From: Fischerella sp.
Lineage (GTDB): Bacteria > Cyanobacteriota > Cyanobacteriia > Cyanobacteriales > Nostocaceae
Assembly (NCBI GenBank): GCA_026419705.1
Contig: JANZYY010000027.1
Location: 1-18,955, forward strand
Reading direction: 5' to 3'
Length of the DNA stretch: 18,955 nucleotides
Below are positions 6,083 to 13,587 of the stretch, one piece after another. Position 1 is the first letter of the stretch; every line of letters starts with the position of its first letter. A program made the translations under genes and the position numbers. The notes beneath the pieces are model-generated. The model did not search any database, was not told the DNA's origin, and worked only from the letters and a program-made list of their open reading frames with translations.

Positions 6083-6351
6083 AAACTCCGGTTTCCATAA
6101 ATTTATTTTCTGTCAACATAAAAGAATCAAATTTTGACATTCAAAAATATAATGATTTCACAGCTCGTGTTGACCACTGGCTTAAAAATACCGCAGCTGG
6201 TAAATTTATTCAAAGCAACTCTGAATCTGTAAAAATCGAAATACAAAAAATAAAAAACACCGATGATTATTCTACTACCATAGTAATCAATGCTATTTTC
6301 ACCGACGAGCACAAATATATCTATTTTGTTTTATTAAATGACAAACAATAA
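6079..6351 (+). CDS. Hypothetical protein (90 aa)
   Basis: ATG 6079 overlaps the thymidylate synthase stop as ATGA, so this start is preferred over the in-frame ATG 6046 that would lie 37 bp inside td. The product (MKTPVSINLFSVN...) is a small alpha/beta-like soluble protein with strand-rich ends and no motif I recognise. It overlaps the aminotransferase start by 14 bp. Its place in the overlapping td operon suggests co-expression, nothing more. Confidence 0.65.
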   Translation: MKTPVSINLFSVNIKESNFDIQKYNDFTARVDHWLKNTAAGKFIQSNSESVKIEIQKIKNTDDYSTTIVINAIFTDEHKYIYFVLLNDKQ

Positions 6352-7486
6352 AAATTTTACCTATATTCCGTTTTCTAATATTAAAAAACAATATAGCGAA
6401 CTACGACAAGAATTATTAGATATTACCGATGAAATTTATAAATCGGGCGAGGTTATTGACGGTGAATATACAAAAAAATTAGAAGCAATGCTGGCTGAAA
6501 GATGCCATCGGTTATTTTGTGTAACTTTTAATAGCAATTCGATGGCATTGCTGTTAACTCATCTGGCATTTTTTATTTTAAAAAATAATGGACAGGAAAA
6601 AAATAAAATCGCTATTGCAAGCCTAGGTGACCGTTATATTCTAAATTCAGTTTTAATGTCGGGCAATCAACCTTGTTATGTAGATGTTGATAAAAGCGGA
6701 TGCTTAGATACTACGCAAATTGTGCCTAATTCGGTTACCTTTGTAGTAGCAACAAATAAATTTGGAAATATGGTTGATTTTGATTTGCTCGAACACATTA
6801 ATATTATGTTTCAAGAAAAACCTTTCATTATCATCGAAGATGCTTCGGAAAGTTTTGGCAGCAAATATAATGATAAACCCAGCGGTTCATTTGGCATCGC
6901 TAGCATATTATGCTTTGATAAAAGCAGCATTTTGCCAAATTACGGCACAGGCGGAGCAGTATTAACTAATAATTATAACTTATATAGAACATTAAAATCT
7001 TTTAGAGAAAATGGCGGAGAAGATACTGATAGATATGGTGTAGAAGCTAGATTAAGTGAAGTAGATTGTGCACAATTAACTATCAAATTAAATTATTTTG
7101 ATGCCTGGCGAGAACGAAGACAGAAAATTGCTGAATATTATAACAAAAATATATCTAACAAAATACTACGCCCACCGTTAACTGAAGGTGTGCAAAGTTG
7201 TTTTAGTTCTTATCCTCTGCTTGTATACGCATCTCGACCGGAATTTAAAAAAATTCTAATGGGTGATGGCATCGAAGTTAATAATTTATGTAATGAACTT
7301 TTGCACACGCTTGAAAGCAATCAAACTTTAACTTTTTCCGGCGGTGTCGATTTATATAATACAACCAAATTTAGCAAAGAAGGTATATTGTTACCTATAT
7401 ATCCAGAACTAACTGATGTAGAAGTTGAATATATTGTTGAAAAAGTAAATGCAGCAGTAGAAAAATTAAAATTAAGTGCCGTATAA
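6338..7486 (+). CDS. DegT/DnrJ/EryC1/StrS-family aminotransferase-like protein with altered PLP-lysine site
   Basis: A 382-residue, fold type I PLP protein. Family signs are an N-terminal FSNIKKQYSELRQELL segment, the IIIEDASESFGS motif whose D168 should contact the PLP ring nitrogen, and a CFDKSSILPNYGTGGAV segment. Members usually make amino-sugars (for example 3- or 4-amino sugars on nucleotide carriers) for glycans. In the usual pattern SF-x-P-x-K-N-L-x-x-x-G-x-GG the Schiff-base lysine falls where this protein has S197; a lysine lies two residues earlier, K195. The protein may therefore be inactive in transamination, use K195, or do other chemistry. It is last in the plus-strand block, and its final 15 bp overlap the minus-strand gene. 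Confidence 0.85.
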   Translation: MTNNKNFTYIPFSNIKKQYSELRQELLDITDEIYKSGEVIDGEYTKKLEAMLAERCHRLFCVTFNSNSMALLLTHLAFFILKNNGQEKNKIAIASLGDRYILNSVLMSGNQPCYVDVDKSGCLDTTQIVPNSVTFVVATNKFGNMVDFDLLEHINIMFQEKPFIIIEDASESFGSKYNDKPSGSFGIASILCFDKSSILPNYGTGGAVLTNNYNLYRTLKSFRENGGEDTDRYGVEARLSEVDCAQLTIKLNYFDAWRERRQKIAEYYNKNISNKILRPPLTEGVQSCFSSYPLLVYASRPEFKKILMGDGIEVNNLCNELLHTLESNQTLTFSGGVDLYNTTKFSKEGILLPIYPELTDVEVEYIVEKVNAAVEKLKLSAV

Positions 7487-8446
7487 TTTTTCAAACCGCT
7501 CTTGCAGCCAGGACCAATAAAAACTATTCATAAGTTCATTTATATCGCCTTTGACTTCATTGTAAAACGCGACACCGTCAAGGGCGCCTCTAAGGCTCCA
7601 TTCAGCATAGTCGCCCTCTGCCACAGTGCACCATATTTTTAATCTTTCATCGGCGTTTTTATCATTGATATTTTTTGAAAAATATTTTAATTTAACTGTT
7701 TCTCTAAACGCAGTCCTCCAGGTCATAAGTGGATTTTGGTTATACCTTGCTATACCGCTTAACACAGGAACTTCACAATGCGGTTGACTCATTGTAAAAT
7801 CTAAACCGTGATTATCGGTTTTTAACACCAAATGTTTATTAAAAGCTACTAATCCCATATGACCATAAGTTAGACCATTCAATGGATTTTTTGCGTGGAA
7901 AATATAATGTTTTTCTTCAAAAAAATTATCCGGCTTCCACGCCCAATTAAAATTTTCTACGACTTCTAATTTTGCATTAATACATAAAAACCATTTTGTT
8001 TGGCTTAATTCTGCACATTTTTTTAATGCTTTGCTTCTATCATTTATATTACTAATCCTATGTATAATATTTGGATAATTACCAACTCTTTTTTTTAAGA
8101 TATTAAATAATCGATCAGCCAATGGTTCGCCATTACTTAGAAAAATAATGTCAGGATAAAAACTCTCATTACAATAATTTATATAAGGATAATCCAGTAT
8201 ACTTCTATGAATGCACCTTAAAGCACTATAAGGCACCAAAATATGACTAGCATTATGATCTAAAATAATTATAGGTTTAAAATCGGGGTCTAAATAATTT
8301 ATTGTAAATGATTTTAATTTATCAAATTTTGGTTTAAGATATACGTAATCATTTTTATACGAATGATTTCTTAATATAACTACTAGAGAATCGTTATGAT
8401 CATATTCGATAATATCAATGTCAACTGACGGTTGATCAAACATCAA
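7472..8446 (-). CDS. Glycosyltransferase-like phage protein (GT-A-like, DxD replaced)
   Basis: Residues ~97-300 match the protein encoded at 10271-11224 across several blocks: IIFLSNGEPLAD against CIYLSYDEPQKE, NGLTYGHMG against NGLIYGNGG, WRTAFRETVKL against WRAGFREGVKL, and RLKIWCTVAEG against YLSIWHSVGLD. Where the relative has the metal-binding-type DGD, this one has NAK (157-159), so ordinary metal-dependent sugar transfer is doubtful. About 95 extra residues precede the shared region. GTGGAGAG just upstream supports the ATG ATG start at 8446/8443. It overlaps the dCMP deaminase by 11 bp and is the last gene of the minus-strand operon. I recall similar proteins from aquatic phages without known function. 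Confidence 0.62.
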   Translation of the reverse strand: MMFDQPSVDIDIIEYDHNDSLVVILRNHSYKNDYVYLKPKFDKLKSFTINYLDPDFKPIIILDHNASHILVPYSALRCIHRSILDYPYINYCNESFYPDIIFLSNGEPLADRLFNILKKRVGNYPNIIHRISNINDRSKALKKCAELSQTKWFLCINAKLEVVENFNWAWKPDNFFEEKHYIFHAKNPLNGLTYGHMGLVAFNKHLVLKTDNHGLDFTMSQPHCEVPVLSGIARYNQNPLMTWRTAFRETVKLKYFSKNINDKNADERLKIWCTVAEGDYAEWSLRGALDGVAFYNEVKGDINELMNSFYWSWLQERFEKLYGT

Positions 8447-8936
8447 TTCTCTCCACTTTTACACCGGCCTTACGTAAAAACTCAATGCCATCTGTACTGC
8501 GATAATCGTCTTTATAATAAAGTTCTGTTATGCCAGCGCCAAATATTCTTAAAGAACATGGATAACAGGGTGCATGAGTACAAAACATTACTGCACCTTC
8601 GCCGCCTCCACCTTTTCTTGCTAGTTTATCAATGGCATTTGCTTCAGCATGTATCACTTCGGGTTTTGTTTTAAGTTGCTTGACTATATAAGTGCCATCT
8701 TCTAGTACAGCATCTGGTTTTATTTGATTATGATCTTTTAGTGTTTTTGGATCAATATAACTTTCTACTTCTTGTTCACAAGTATTGTCCCAGCCTGGCG
8801 GAGTACCATTATATCCTATGCTAATTACACTGTTATCTTTAACTATAACAGCACCAACCTTTAGTCTAACCGCAGTGCTGCACTCGGCATACGCTAGCGC
8901 AGCTTTCAAATGTGCTCGTTTATGCTTGTCTTTCAT
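8436..8936 (-). CDS. cd: dCMP deaminase
   Basis: Converts dCMP to dUMP, the substrate of thymidylate synthase, while using host cytosine nucleotides. The zinc site is complete: H96-A-E98 (HAEANAI) and C124-x2-C127 in CTHAPCYPC; E98 is the proton shuttle. Numbers are from the ATG at 8936, which is favoured over ATG 8972 because GAAAGG lies 7 bp before it and because it trims the overlap with the radical SAM gene to 17 bp. The product is 166 residues, typical for phage enzymes (T4 Cd is a little longer). C19 and C53 could belong to a second zinc site as in T4 Cd. It is coded opposite to frd and td and sits inside the glycosyltransferase/radical SAM operon. Confidence 0.94.
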   Translation of the reverse strand: MKDKHKRAHLKAALAYAECSTAVRLKVGAVIVKDNSVISIGYNGTPPGWDNTCEQEVESYIDPKTLKDHNQIKPDAVLEDGTYIVKQLKTKPEVIHAEANAIDKLARKGGGGEGAVMFCTHAPCYPCSLRIFGAGITELYYKDDYRSTDGIEFLRKAGVKVERIDV

Positions 8937-10308
8937 TTGTACGCCTTTCAAAACTGTCTCGACAAACATCATAAAAATTCTTTAGTTCGGGGAATGTTTC
9001 TAAAAAGTTAGTTCCCCTGCGTCGGTCGTGTTCATTTACAAACGTATAAAAGTCAGACCTATATAAATTTTTTTCTTCGACATCTAAATTAGATGTTTTT
9101 ACAAATTCTACTACACGCTGCAATCGTGTTACTTCAAAATTTATAAATTCATTATGTTGTTTCATAAACTCTAATGCATCATCAAAACAATTTAGATGTT
9201 CCTCAGTTAAAATATTTAAACATTGGTGCGACGGGTATTTAAGAATTGGGGTATCGATATCAAAAAGATTATTCTTATAATTTGTTTTCATATACAAAAC
9301 AATTTCTAATAATTTTTTAAATTCAACTGTTGAGAATATATTCATAGTGCACATTATAGTAACACCAAGTCTTGGTATTTTTGATAACAAAGTTTCAATA
9401 TTATTACGCCATTCAGTAAAATTTAATCCGTGCCTTCCATATTCAGCATACTTTCCCCAACTATCGACACTAGTAAAAACTTTGGCCGATTTTATTTTAT
9501 TTTCATCAAGCAATTTCTTTAACAAATCAATAAAACTTGTAAAAAATTTATCCGGAACACAACCATTAGTATTAACCGCAAATTCTAATTCAGGTTGCGG
9601 ATTATCATAAAGGTATTCCATCACTTTATAAGTATTTTCATTTAACAAAGGTTCACCGCCTGTGATACGAAATACTTTAAGGTCTTTAACCAAATCCGGC
9701 CACCACTGCCAAAATGCTTCGACATATGGATTATGTTCGGTATGATGTATTGGTAGTTGATTTACTGATTTGTAATAACCAATGTCATTGAACGATGTAG
9801 AGGTGGGATACGGTCCGTAACGTTCAGCTTCTTCTACCCACTTACTAGAGAAAACAGGAGAGCAGTATGAACATTTAAAATTACACAAATTCGAAAAACT
9901 GACTTCCACATAACTTGGATTAATATTGGCATCCCATGGAGAATTTACAATTTCATTTAAATAAGGAAAAGCCCACAGATTCGACGATTTAGTAATTCGA
10001 TCAGAGAAAAAATCATTATTATTATAATTTGGTAAATCTTCAATGCTCCAACAATAATGGCATTCTTCAGGTCTTATGCCCTCTAACATCATTTTTCTTT
10101 GTTGTTTTTTATACGAGGTATTATGTAAGGAACTAACATTGTTAGTAATCTCTTCCAAAGGAATTTTATGTATTCTCGGATGATGACAACTATGATTATG
10201 TCCGTTGTGTAGATGTAAAGTTACTTGTTTCCACTTTGCGATACAAAAAGTTGGACTAACATTGTTAATTTTATTTTGAATTGAAATAATTGGATGTTTG
10301 TTTTTCAT
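8920..10308 (-). CDS. Radical SAM protein with N-terminal four-cysteine (twitch-type) region
   Basis: The 462-residue protein has the Cx3Cx2C motif CNFKCSYC (C142, C146, C149) that binds the catalytic 4Fe-4S cluster, followed by ITGGEPLL (GGEP at 217-220) for S-adenosylmethionine. Before the core are C22, C41 and a CHYC pair (C83, C86), which could hold an auxiliary Fe-S cluster. Phage proteins of this shape are usually labelled twitch-domain radical SAM proteins; their substrates are unknown, and candidates include peptides, proteins or sugars. ATG 10308 lies 38 bp inside the upstream gene; no other start precedes the cysteines. It shares an operon with glycosyltransferase-like genes and dCMP deaminase. 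Family certain, reaction unknown. Confidence 0.9.
   Translation of the reverse strand: MKNKHPIISIQNKINNVSPTFCIAKWKQVTLHLHNGHNHSCHHPRIHKIPLEEITNNVSSLHNTSYKKQQRKMMLEGIRPEECHYCWSIEDLPNYNNNDFFSDRITKSSNLWAFPYLNEIVNSPWDANINPSYVEVSFSNLCNFKCSYCSPVFSSKWVEEAERYGPYPTSTSFNDIGYYKSVNQLPIHHTEHNPYVEAFWQWWPDLVKDLKVFRITGGEPLLNENTYKVMEYLYDNPQPELEFAVNTNGCVPDKFFTSFIDLLKKLLDENKIKSAKVFTSVDSWGKYAEYGRHGLNFTEWRNNIETLLSKIPRLGVTIMCTMNIFSTVEFKKLLEIVLYMKTNYKNNLFDIDTPILKYPSHQCLNILTEEHLNCFDDALEFMKQHNEFINFEVTRLQRVVEFVKTSNLDVEEKNLYRSDFYTFVNEHDRRRGTNFLETFPELKNFYDVCRDSFERRTNERQA
8944..8949 (-). promoter_or_regulatory. Ribosome binding site that fixes the dCMP deaminase start
   Basis: GAAAGG on the minus strand lies 7 bp before ATG 8936. 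The alternative upstream ATG at 8972 is deeper in the radical SAM gene and has no comparable site. Confidence 0.65.
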
Positions 10309-11224
10309 TTTGATTCTTTTCGGTATATGCAGCCATTATATCTAAATTTTTATGTTGTTTACTATAAAAATACTTAAAAAATTTACTTTGTTCTGAATCT
10401 AAATCGGCGATTTTTAATCCAAGACGGTTTTTTAAAATTTCACCTAGACGAATCCTCTCTGTAGTATTATCTTTATTTTTAGTATGAGTTTCCCATATTT
10501 TCATTAGTAAATCAAATGATTGTACTTCTTTATAATTCCAATCTGTTAATAAAGTCATGTAAGTACCTTGCCGAGCACCAAGAATCGCCCACTCGCCATT
10601 AATGATATCAAGCCCAACACTATGCCAAATTGATAAATATTCTAAATTAGTTAAATTTATTTCGTCTTCAAAATTTAATAAAGGAATCTTTTTTCCTTTA
10701 TTTAAACATAATTTAACGCCTTCTCTAAATCCTGCACGCCAAGCTTGAAACGGAGTATAATTTATGTATGTAGTGCTATAACAATTATGCATTGCGAGGT
10801 ATTTAGGATGAAAACAATATTCTATGTCATTTTCATCTTTCCCGTCACTATTTTCGTGAGTTCGCATATTTAAGACAAATTCTTTTGTCCAACAACTAAT
10901 ACCGCCATTTCCATAAATAAGTCCGTTTATTATATTTCTAGCCTTCCACCTAAAAACAAAATCGTTATTTATTTCATCAAGTTTTAATTGTAAATTAAAA
11001 AACTCAAAATCGGGAATATTATCGCCGTCAATTAATATAAAGCGGTCTGTTTCACTCAATTTAGCAGCGGCCTTATGTGCAGTATCGCTTCCTTTTACAC
11101 CATCAACCCGTTTGGCCCACGGAATTTTATTTTTTATTTCGAGCCAAAAATTTTCTTTTTGGGGTTCGTCATACGAGAGATAGATGCAATCTAAATCAGA
11201 TATATTAACAACATTAATTACCAT
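10271..11224 (-). CDS. Glycosyltransferase-like phage protein (GT-A-like fold with DGD motif)
   Basis: The 317-residue protein begins with a strand CIYLSYDEP, followed by a basic/acidic segment (PWAKRVDGVKG) and RFILIDGDNIPD, whose D66-G-D68 is the kind of DxD motif that binds a metal and a nucleotide sugar in GT-A enzymes. The central NGLIYGNGG and WRAGFREGVKL blocks are shared with the 7472-8446 protein. A ~60-residue charged helical tail follows. I recall similar uncharacterised proteins from T4-like aquatic phages. It overlaps both neighbours (11 and 38 bp). Donor sugar and acceptor are unknown, and activity is inferred only from the motif. Confidence 0.68.
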   Translation of the reverse strand: MVINVVNISDLDCIYLSYDEPQKENFWLEIKNKIPWAKRVDGVKGSDTAHKAAAKLSETDRFILIDGDNIPDFEFFNLQLKLDEINNDFVFRWKARNIINGLIYGNGGISCWTKEFVLNMRTHENSDGKDENDIEYCFHPKYLAMHNCYSTTYINYTPFQAWRAGFREGVKLCLNKGKKIPLLNFEDEINLTNLEYLSIWHSVGLDIINGEWAILGARQGTYMTLLTDWNYKEVQSFDLLMKIWETHTKNKDNTTERIRLGEILKNRLGLKIADLDSEQSKFFKYFYSKQHKNLDIMAAYTEKNQNEKQTSNYFNSK

Positions 11225-11579
11225 TTTTTAAATCCCAAAAATCCTTTTCTCCTGTATATTTTTCATCTACTGCAATTAACATATTGTCTTTAACTGTAGT
11301 GAATTTTGCTTTTTTTGGATCGGATTTTTCTAGTAAAGTATAGAAAGTAGGCGAAATTTTTTTAACCACATGCCCATTAACTATTTTATATAATTCACAA
11401 GATTCGATACCTTTATAAACACTTTCGTCAACAACAATATAATTTTTTTCAGTACTTTCTGTACCTTCAATGACTGCTTCTAATTTATTTACATCAAATT
11501 TTGAATTGTAATATACTCTATATTCAACCTTTTTTGGATTAGAGATCAACGTCAAAAGTTCTTCTATATCTATCTTCAT
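11214..11579 (-). CDS. Hypothetical protein (121 aa)
   Basis: A small, strongly A+T-rich gene between two glycosyltransferase-like genes. It overlaps the upstream gene by 41 bp if ATG 11579 is used; in-frame TTG codons a little later would shorten the overlap but also lack a ribosome binding site. The product is lysine-rich with alternating strands (YRVYYNSKFD, NYIVVDESVYKG, HVVKKISPTFYTLL) and no catalytic motif, signal or membrane segment. Not recognised. Its place in the operon suggests co-expression with the sugar-transfer genes. Confidence 0.6.
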   Translation of the reverse strand: MKIDIEELLTLISNPKKVEYRVYYNSKFDVNKLEAVIEGTESTEKNYIVVDESVYKGIESCELYKIVNGHVVKKISPTFYTLLEKSDPKKAKFTTVKDNMLIAVDEKYTGEKDFWDLKNGN

Positions 11580-12399
11580 AATATTTTATAATATCATCGG
11601 TAATAAATTTTTTTTGATAATAATGAACTGGATAAATTTGAGTATTAAAACCAAATTTTAATTTAAGGTCTTTATTTTCAAAATAGACACGATCACGCCA
11701 ATCTACACTTAAACCCCACCCTTGAATGGCACCTTTTAAATGAACAAAGCAAATATGATCGAATGCGGGGTATGTACAATTTTCTTCACCAAATAGCAAT
11801 GCAGCAATTGCAAATGCAACGTCTGTTGTTAATTGTGTTTCGCAATGATTTTTTAATAAATAATCTCGATAAAAAGGCCAGTTATCGTAAACTAATTTAA
11901 CAAAATAAAAAAATTTTTCTGTTATGTCATTCTTTTTAAAATAAAACAGACCACTATAGATATTAGGTAAATTATTAACCTGGTGGACGTCTCTATATGC
12001 TGACGATTCTATTAGATTATTTTTATAGTCTCTGACAAATGTTGGAAAATGAAGATCTCTTCTTTGTAGATAATCCCACCATCTATCAATACTATACCCA
12101 AATAATATATCAGATTCTACTTTAATTGTCTCGTTATAAGGAGATAATTCGTAAATCTGATATTCATTTCCTAATTTCCATTCATCTTCGGCACTATTGT
12201 CAAAATCAAGATCAATAATATAATCAAAAACTTTTAAATGTTTATCTTGAATTTGCGTTTTAGTATTTTTATCAACAATAACGGCATATGAATTATTATT
12301 TTGTGTTAATTTGATACTTAAGGCTTGAACATAAGCTAATTGTAAATAATCTGTAGTCGAATTATTTTGAGCAAAAGTAATAAAACCTTTAGTGGTCAT
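11539..12399 (-). CDS. Putative nucleotide-diphospho-sugar transferase fold protein (copy B)
   Basis: This 286-residue protein is a clear relative of the next upstream gene (12396-13205). Both open with MT(T/S)KG and an FAQN/YAHN strand. Both have a (S/T)PY segment just before the site where the relative has D-A-D and this protein has E-S-D (95-97, in TIKVESDILF). Layout and motif position suggest the GT-A or GT8-like nucleotide-sugar fold. The C-terminal third (FDHICFVHLKGAIQGWG) has a histidine in the region where GT8-type enzymes often place a metal ligand, an inference. The start overlaps the upstream stop by ATGA. Activity and substrate are unknown. Confidence 0.62.
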   Translation of the reverse strand: MTTKGFITFAQNNSTTDYLQLAYVQALSIKLTQNNNSYAVIVDKNTKTQIQDKHLKVFDYIIDLDFDNSAEDEWKLGNEYQIYELSPYNETIKVESDILFGYSIDRWWDYLQRRDLHFPTFVRDYKNNLIESSAYRDVHQVNNLPNIYSGLFYFKKNDITEKFFYFVKLVYDNWPFYRDYLLKNHCETQLTTDVAFAIAALLFGEENCTYPAFDHICFVHLKGAIQGWGLSVDWRDRVYFENKDLKLKFGFNTQIYPVHYYQKKFITDDIIKYYEDRYRRTFDVDL

Positions 12400-13205
12400 A
12401 TATTAAAACCGTTAATATTAGATGCTAAATCATCCTTATCCATTAAATGGATGTCTAGATTAGATATTTTAAAGTATCTAGAATTTTGCATTTCATTACA
12501 ACCTAAAATAATCTCTTTGTTATCTTTTACCTTTAAAATTTTCAATGGTTGGTAAACATTAATTAATGCGCCGGGCAATTTGTTTTCATTTGATAATACG
12601 CTACTTTCTGTTAATACATGTAACGCAATAGTCAATGCAAAATCATTTCTAAAAATGCCTGGATCAAAATTATATAAATTAGAATAATAATCCCAATGTT
12701 GGTGTACGTAATTAATAAAGTTAAAAATTAATTTTGAAAATTGGGTTTTTCTAAAAAATATAACTGTTGCCCAACACATTGTAGCATCACTAAAACCTAA
12801 TTTTTTGAAATTATTAAATTGATTTTCGACTAGATCATGTACAGTATCATAACAAGCAAATTCTAAATTAGAATCAAAAACCTTAGATAAATTATTTGAA
12901 AAAATAAAATAATCTGCATCAATTAATAAAGTTTGGTCATAAGGAGTTAAATCAAATGCTGTATATCTAGAAGTATTAAACCATTCGTTTTTTTGATTAG
13001 GATAAAAGTATCTTTCTTGTTTATTAGAAACCTCTTGATATATAATTTGATCATAATTGAAATTTACACTGTTAGGAGAATTAGTAATTATAGATACAGG
13101 CAAATTTAAATTATTACTAGCTAATTTTGCAGCAATATTTGCAAAATTAACATAATTATACCTCGAAGTATTGTGAGCGTATATAAGAATGCCTTTAGAG
13201 GTCAT
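12396..13205 (-). CDS. Putative nucleotide-diphospho-sugar transferase fold protein (copy A)
   Basis: The 269-residue protein starts KGILIYAHNTS and has FDLTPYDQTLLIDADYF, whose D96-A-D98 is a DxD motif typical of metal-dependent GT-A glycosyltransferases. It shares this framework with the downstream neighbour, pointing to a tandem duplication followed by strong divergence; this copy keeps the classical DxD. It is among the most A+T-rich genes of the window. It overlaps the upstream gene by 11 bp and the downstream one by 4 bp. The donor and acceptor cannot be read from the sequence. Confidence 0.65.
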   Translation of the reverse strand: MTSKGILIYAHNTSRYNYVNFANIAAKLASNNLNLPVSIITNSPNSVNFNYDQIIYQEVSNKQERYFYPNQKNEWFNTSRYTAFDLTPYDQTLLIDADYFIFSNNLSKVFDSNLEFACYDTVHDLVENQFNNFKKLGFSDATMCWATVIFFRKTQFSKLIFNFINYVHQHWDYYSNLYNFDPGIFRNDFALTIALHVLTESSVLSNENKLPGALINVYQPLKILKVKDNKEIILGCNEMQNSRYFKISNLDIHLMDKDDLASNINGFNI

Positions 13206-13527
13206 TTAAATTTTTTACTTGTTTTAAATTATTAAATTCTGTATACCAGGTATTCGTCGCCAATTTATATGTTTTTTTTGCAATATCTAATAATTCAGAT
13301 CTATTTACTAATACAGGATTATTATATAAATCTTCCAGTATCATTTCTATATCATCGAAAGATGATAAAAACGCGATTAATTCCGGATCAGCCTTAAACA
13401 GGCCAGAATCATTTTTATATGAATAAGCAATGGTCAAATTTTGACCTAACTTTTCATAAATTAATCGTTTACTAGTTTGAAACTCAAACGATCGACGACT
13501 ATATTCTTGAATAGAATTGATATTCAT
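13195..13527 (-). CDS. Hypothetical phage protein (110 aa), first gene of the minus-strand operon
   Basis: A small helical-looking protein with a GLFKADPELIAFLSSF segment, then a PVLVNRSELLDIAKKTY segment and a W(Y)TEFNNLKQV end. I recall short phage proteins with this 'GLFK...PELI.FL...NP..V.R..LL' pattern next to virion genes, without a known role; a chaperone or assembly factor is possible but unproven. No Shine-Dalgarno is visible before ATG 13527. It follows a 60-bp gap after the last virion gene and overlaps the next gene by 11 bp. Confidence 0.65.
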   Translation of the reverse strand: MNINSIQEYSRRSFEFQTSKRLIYEKLGQNLTIAYSYKNDSGLFKADPELIAFLSSFDDIEMILEDLYNNPVLVNRSELLDIAKKTYKLATNTWYTEFNNLKQVKNLNDL

Positions 13528-13552
13528 TGAATTAATATAACAGATAATAACG

Positions 13553-13570
13553 CAAAACTAAAGAGTTTTG
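13553..13570 (-). terminator. Weak hairpin between virion block and the glycosyltransferase-like operon
   Basis: On the minus strand CAAAACT (13570-13564) pairs with AGTTTTG (13559-13553) across a CTTT loop; the following CGTTATTATC is only partly U-rich. It lies in the 60-bp gap between the 13588-14559 stop and the 13527 start. A partial terminator or processing site is possible. Confidence 0.35.
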
Positions 13571-13587
13571 GTTATTAACATACAAAA

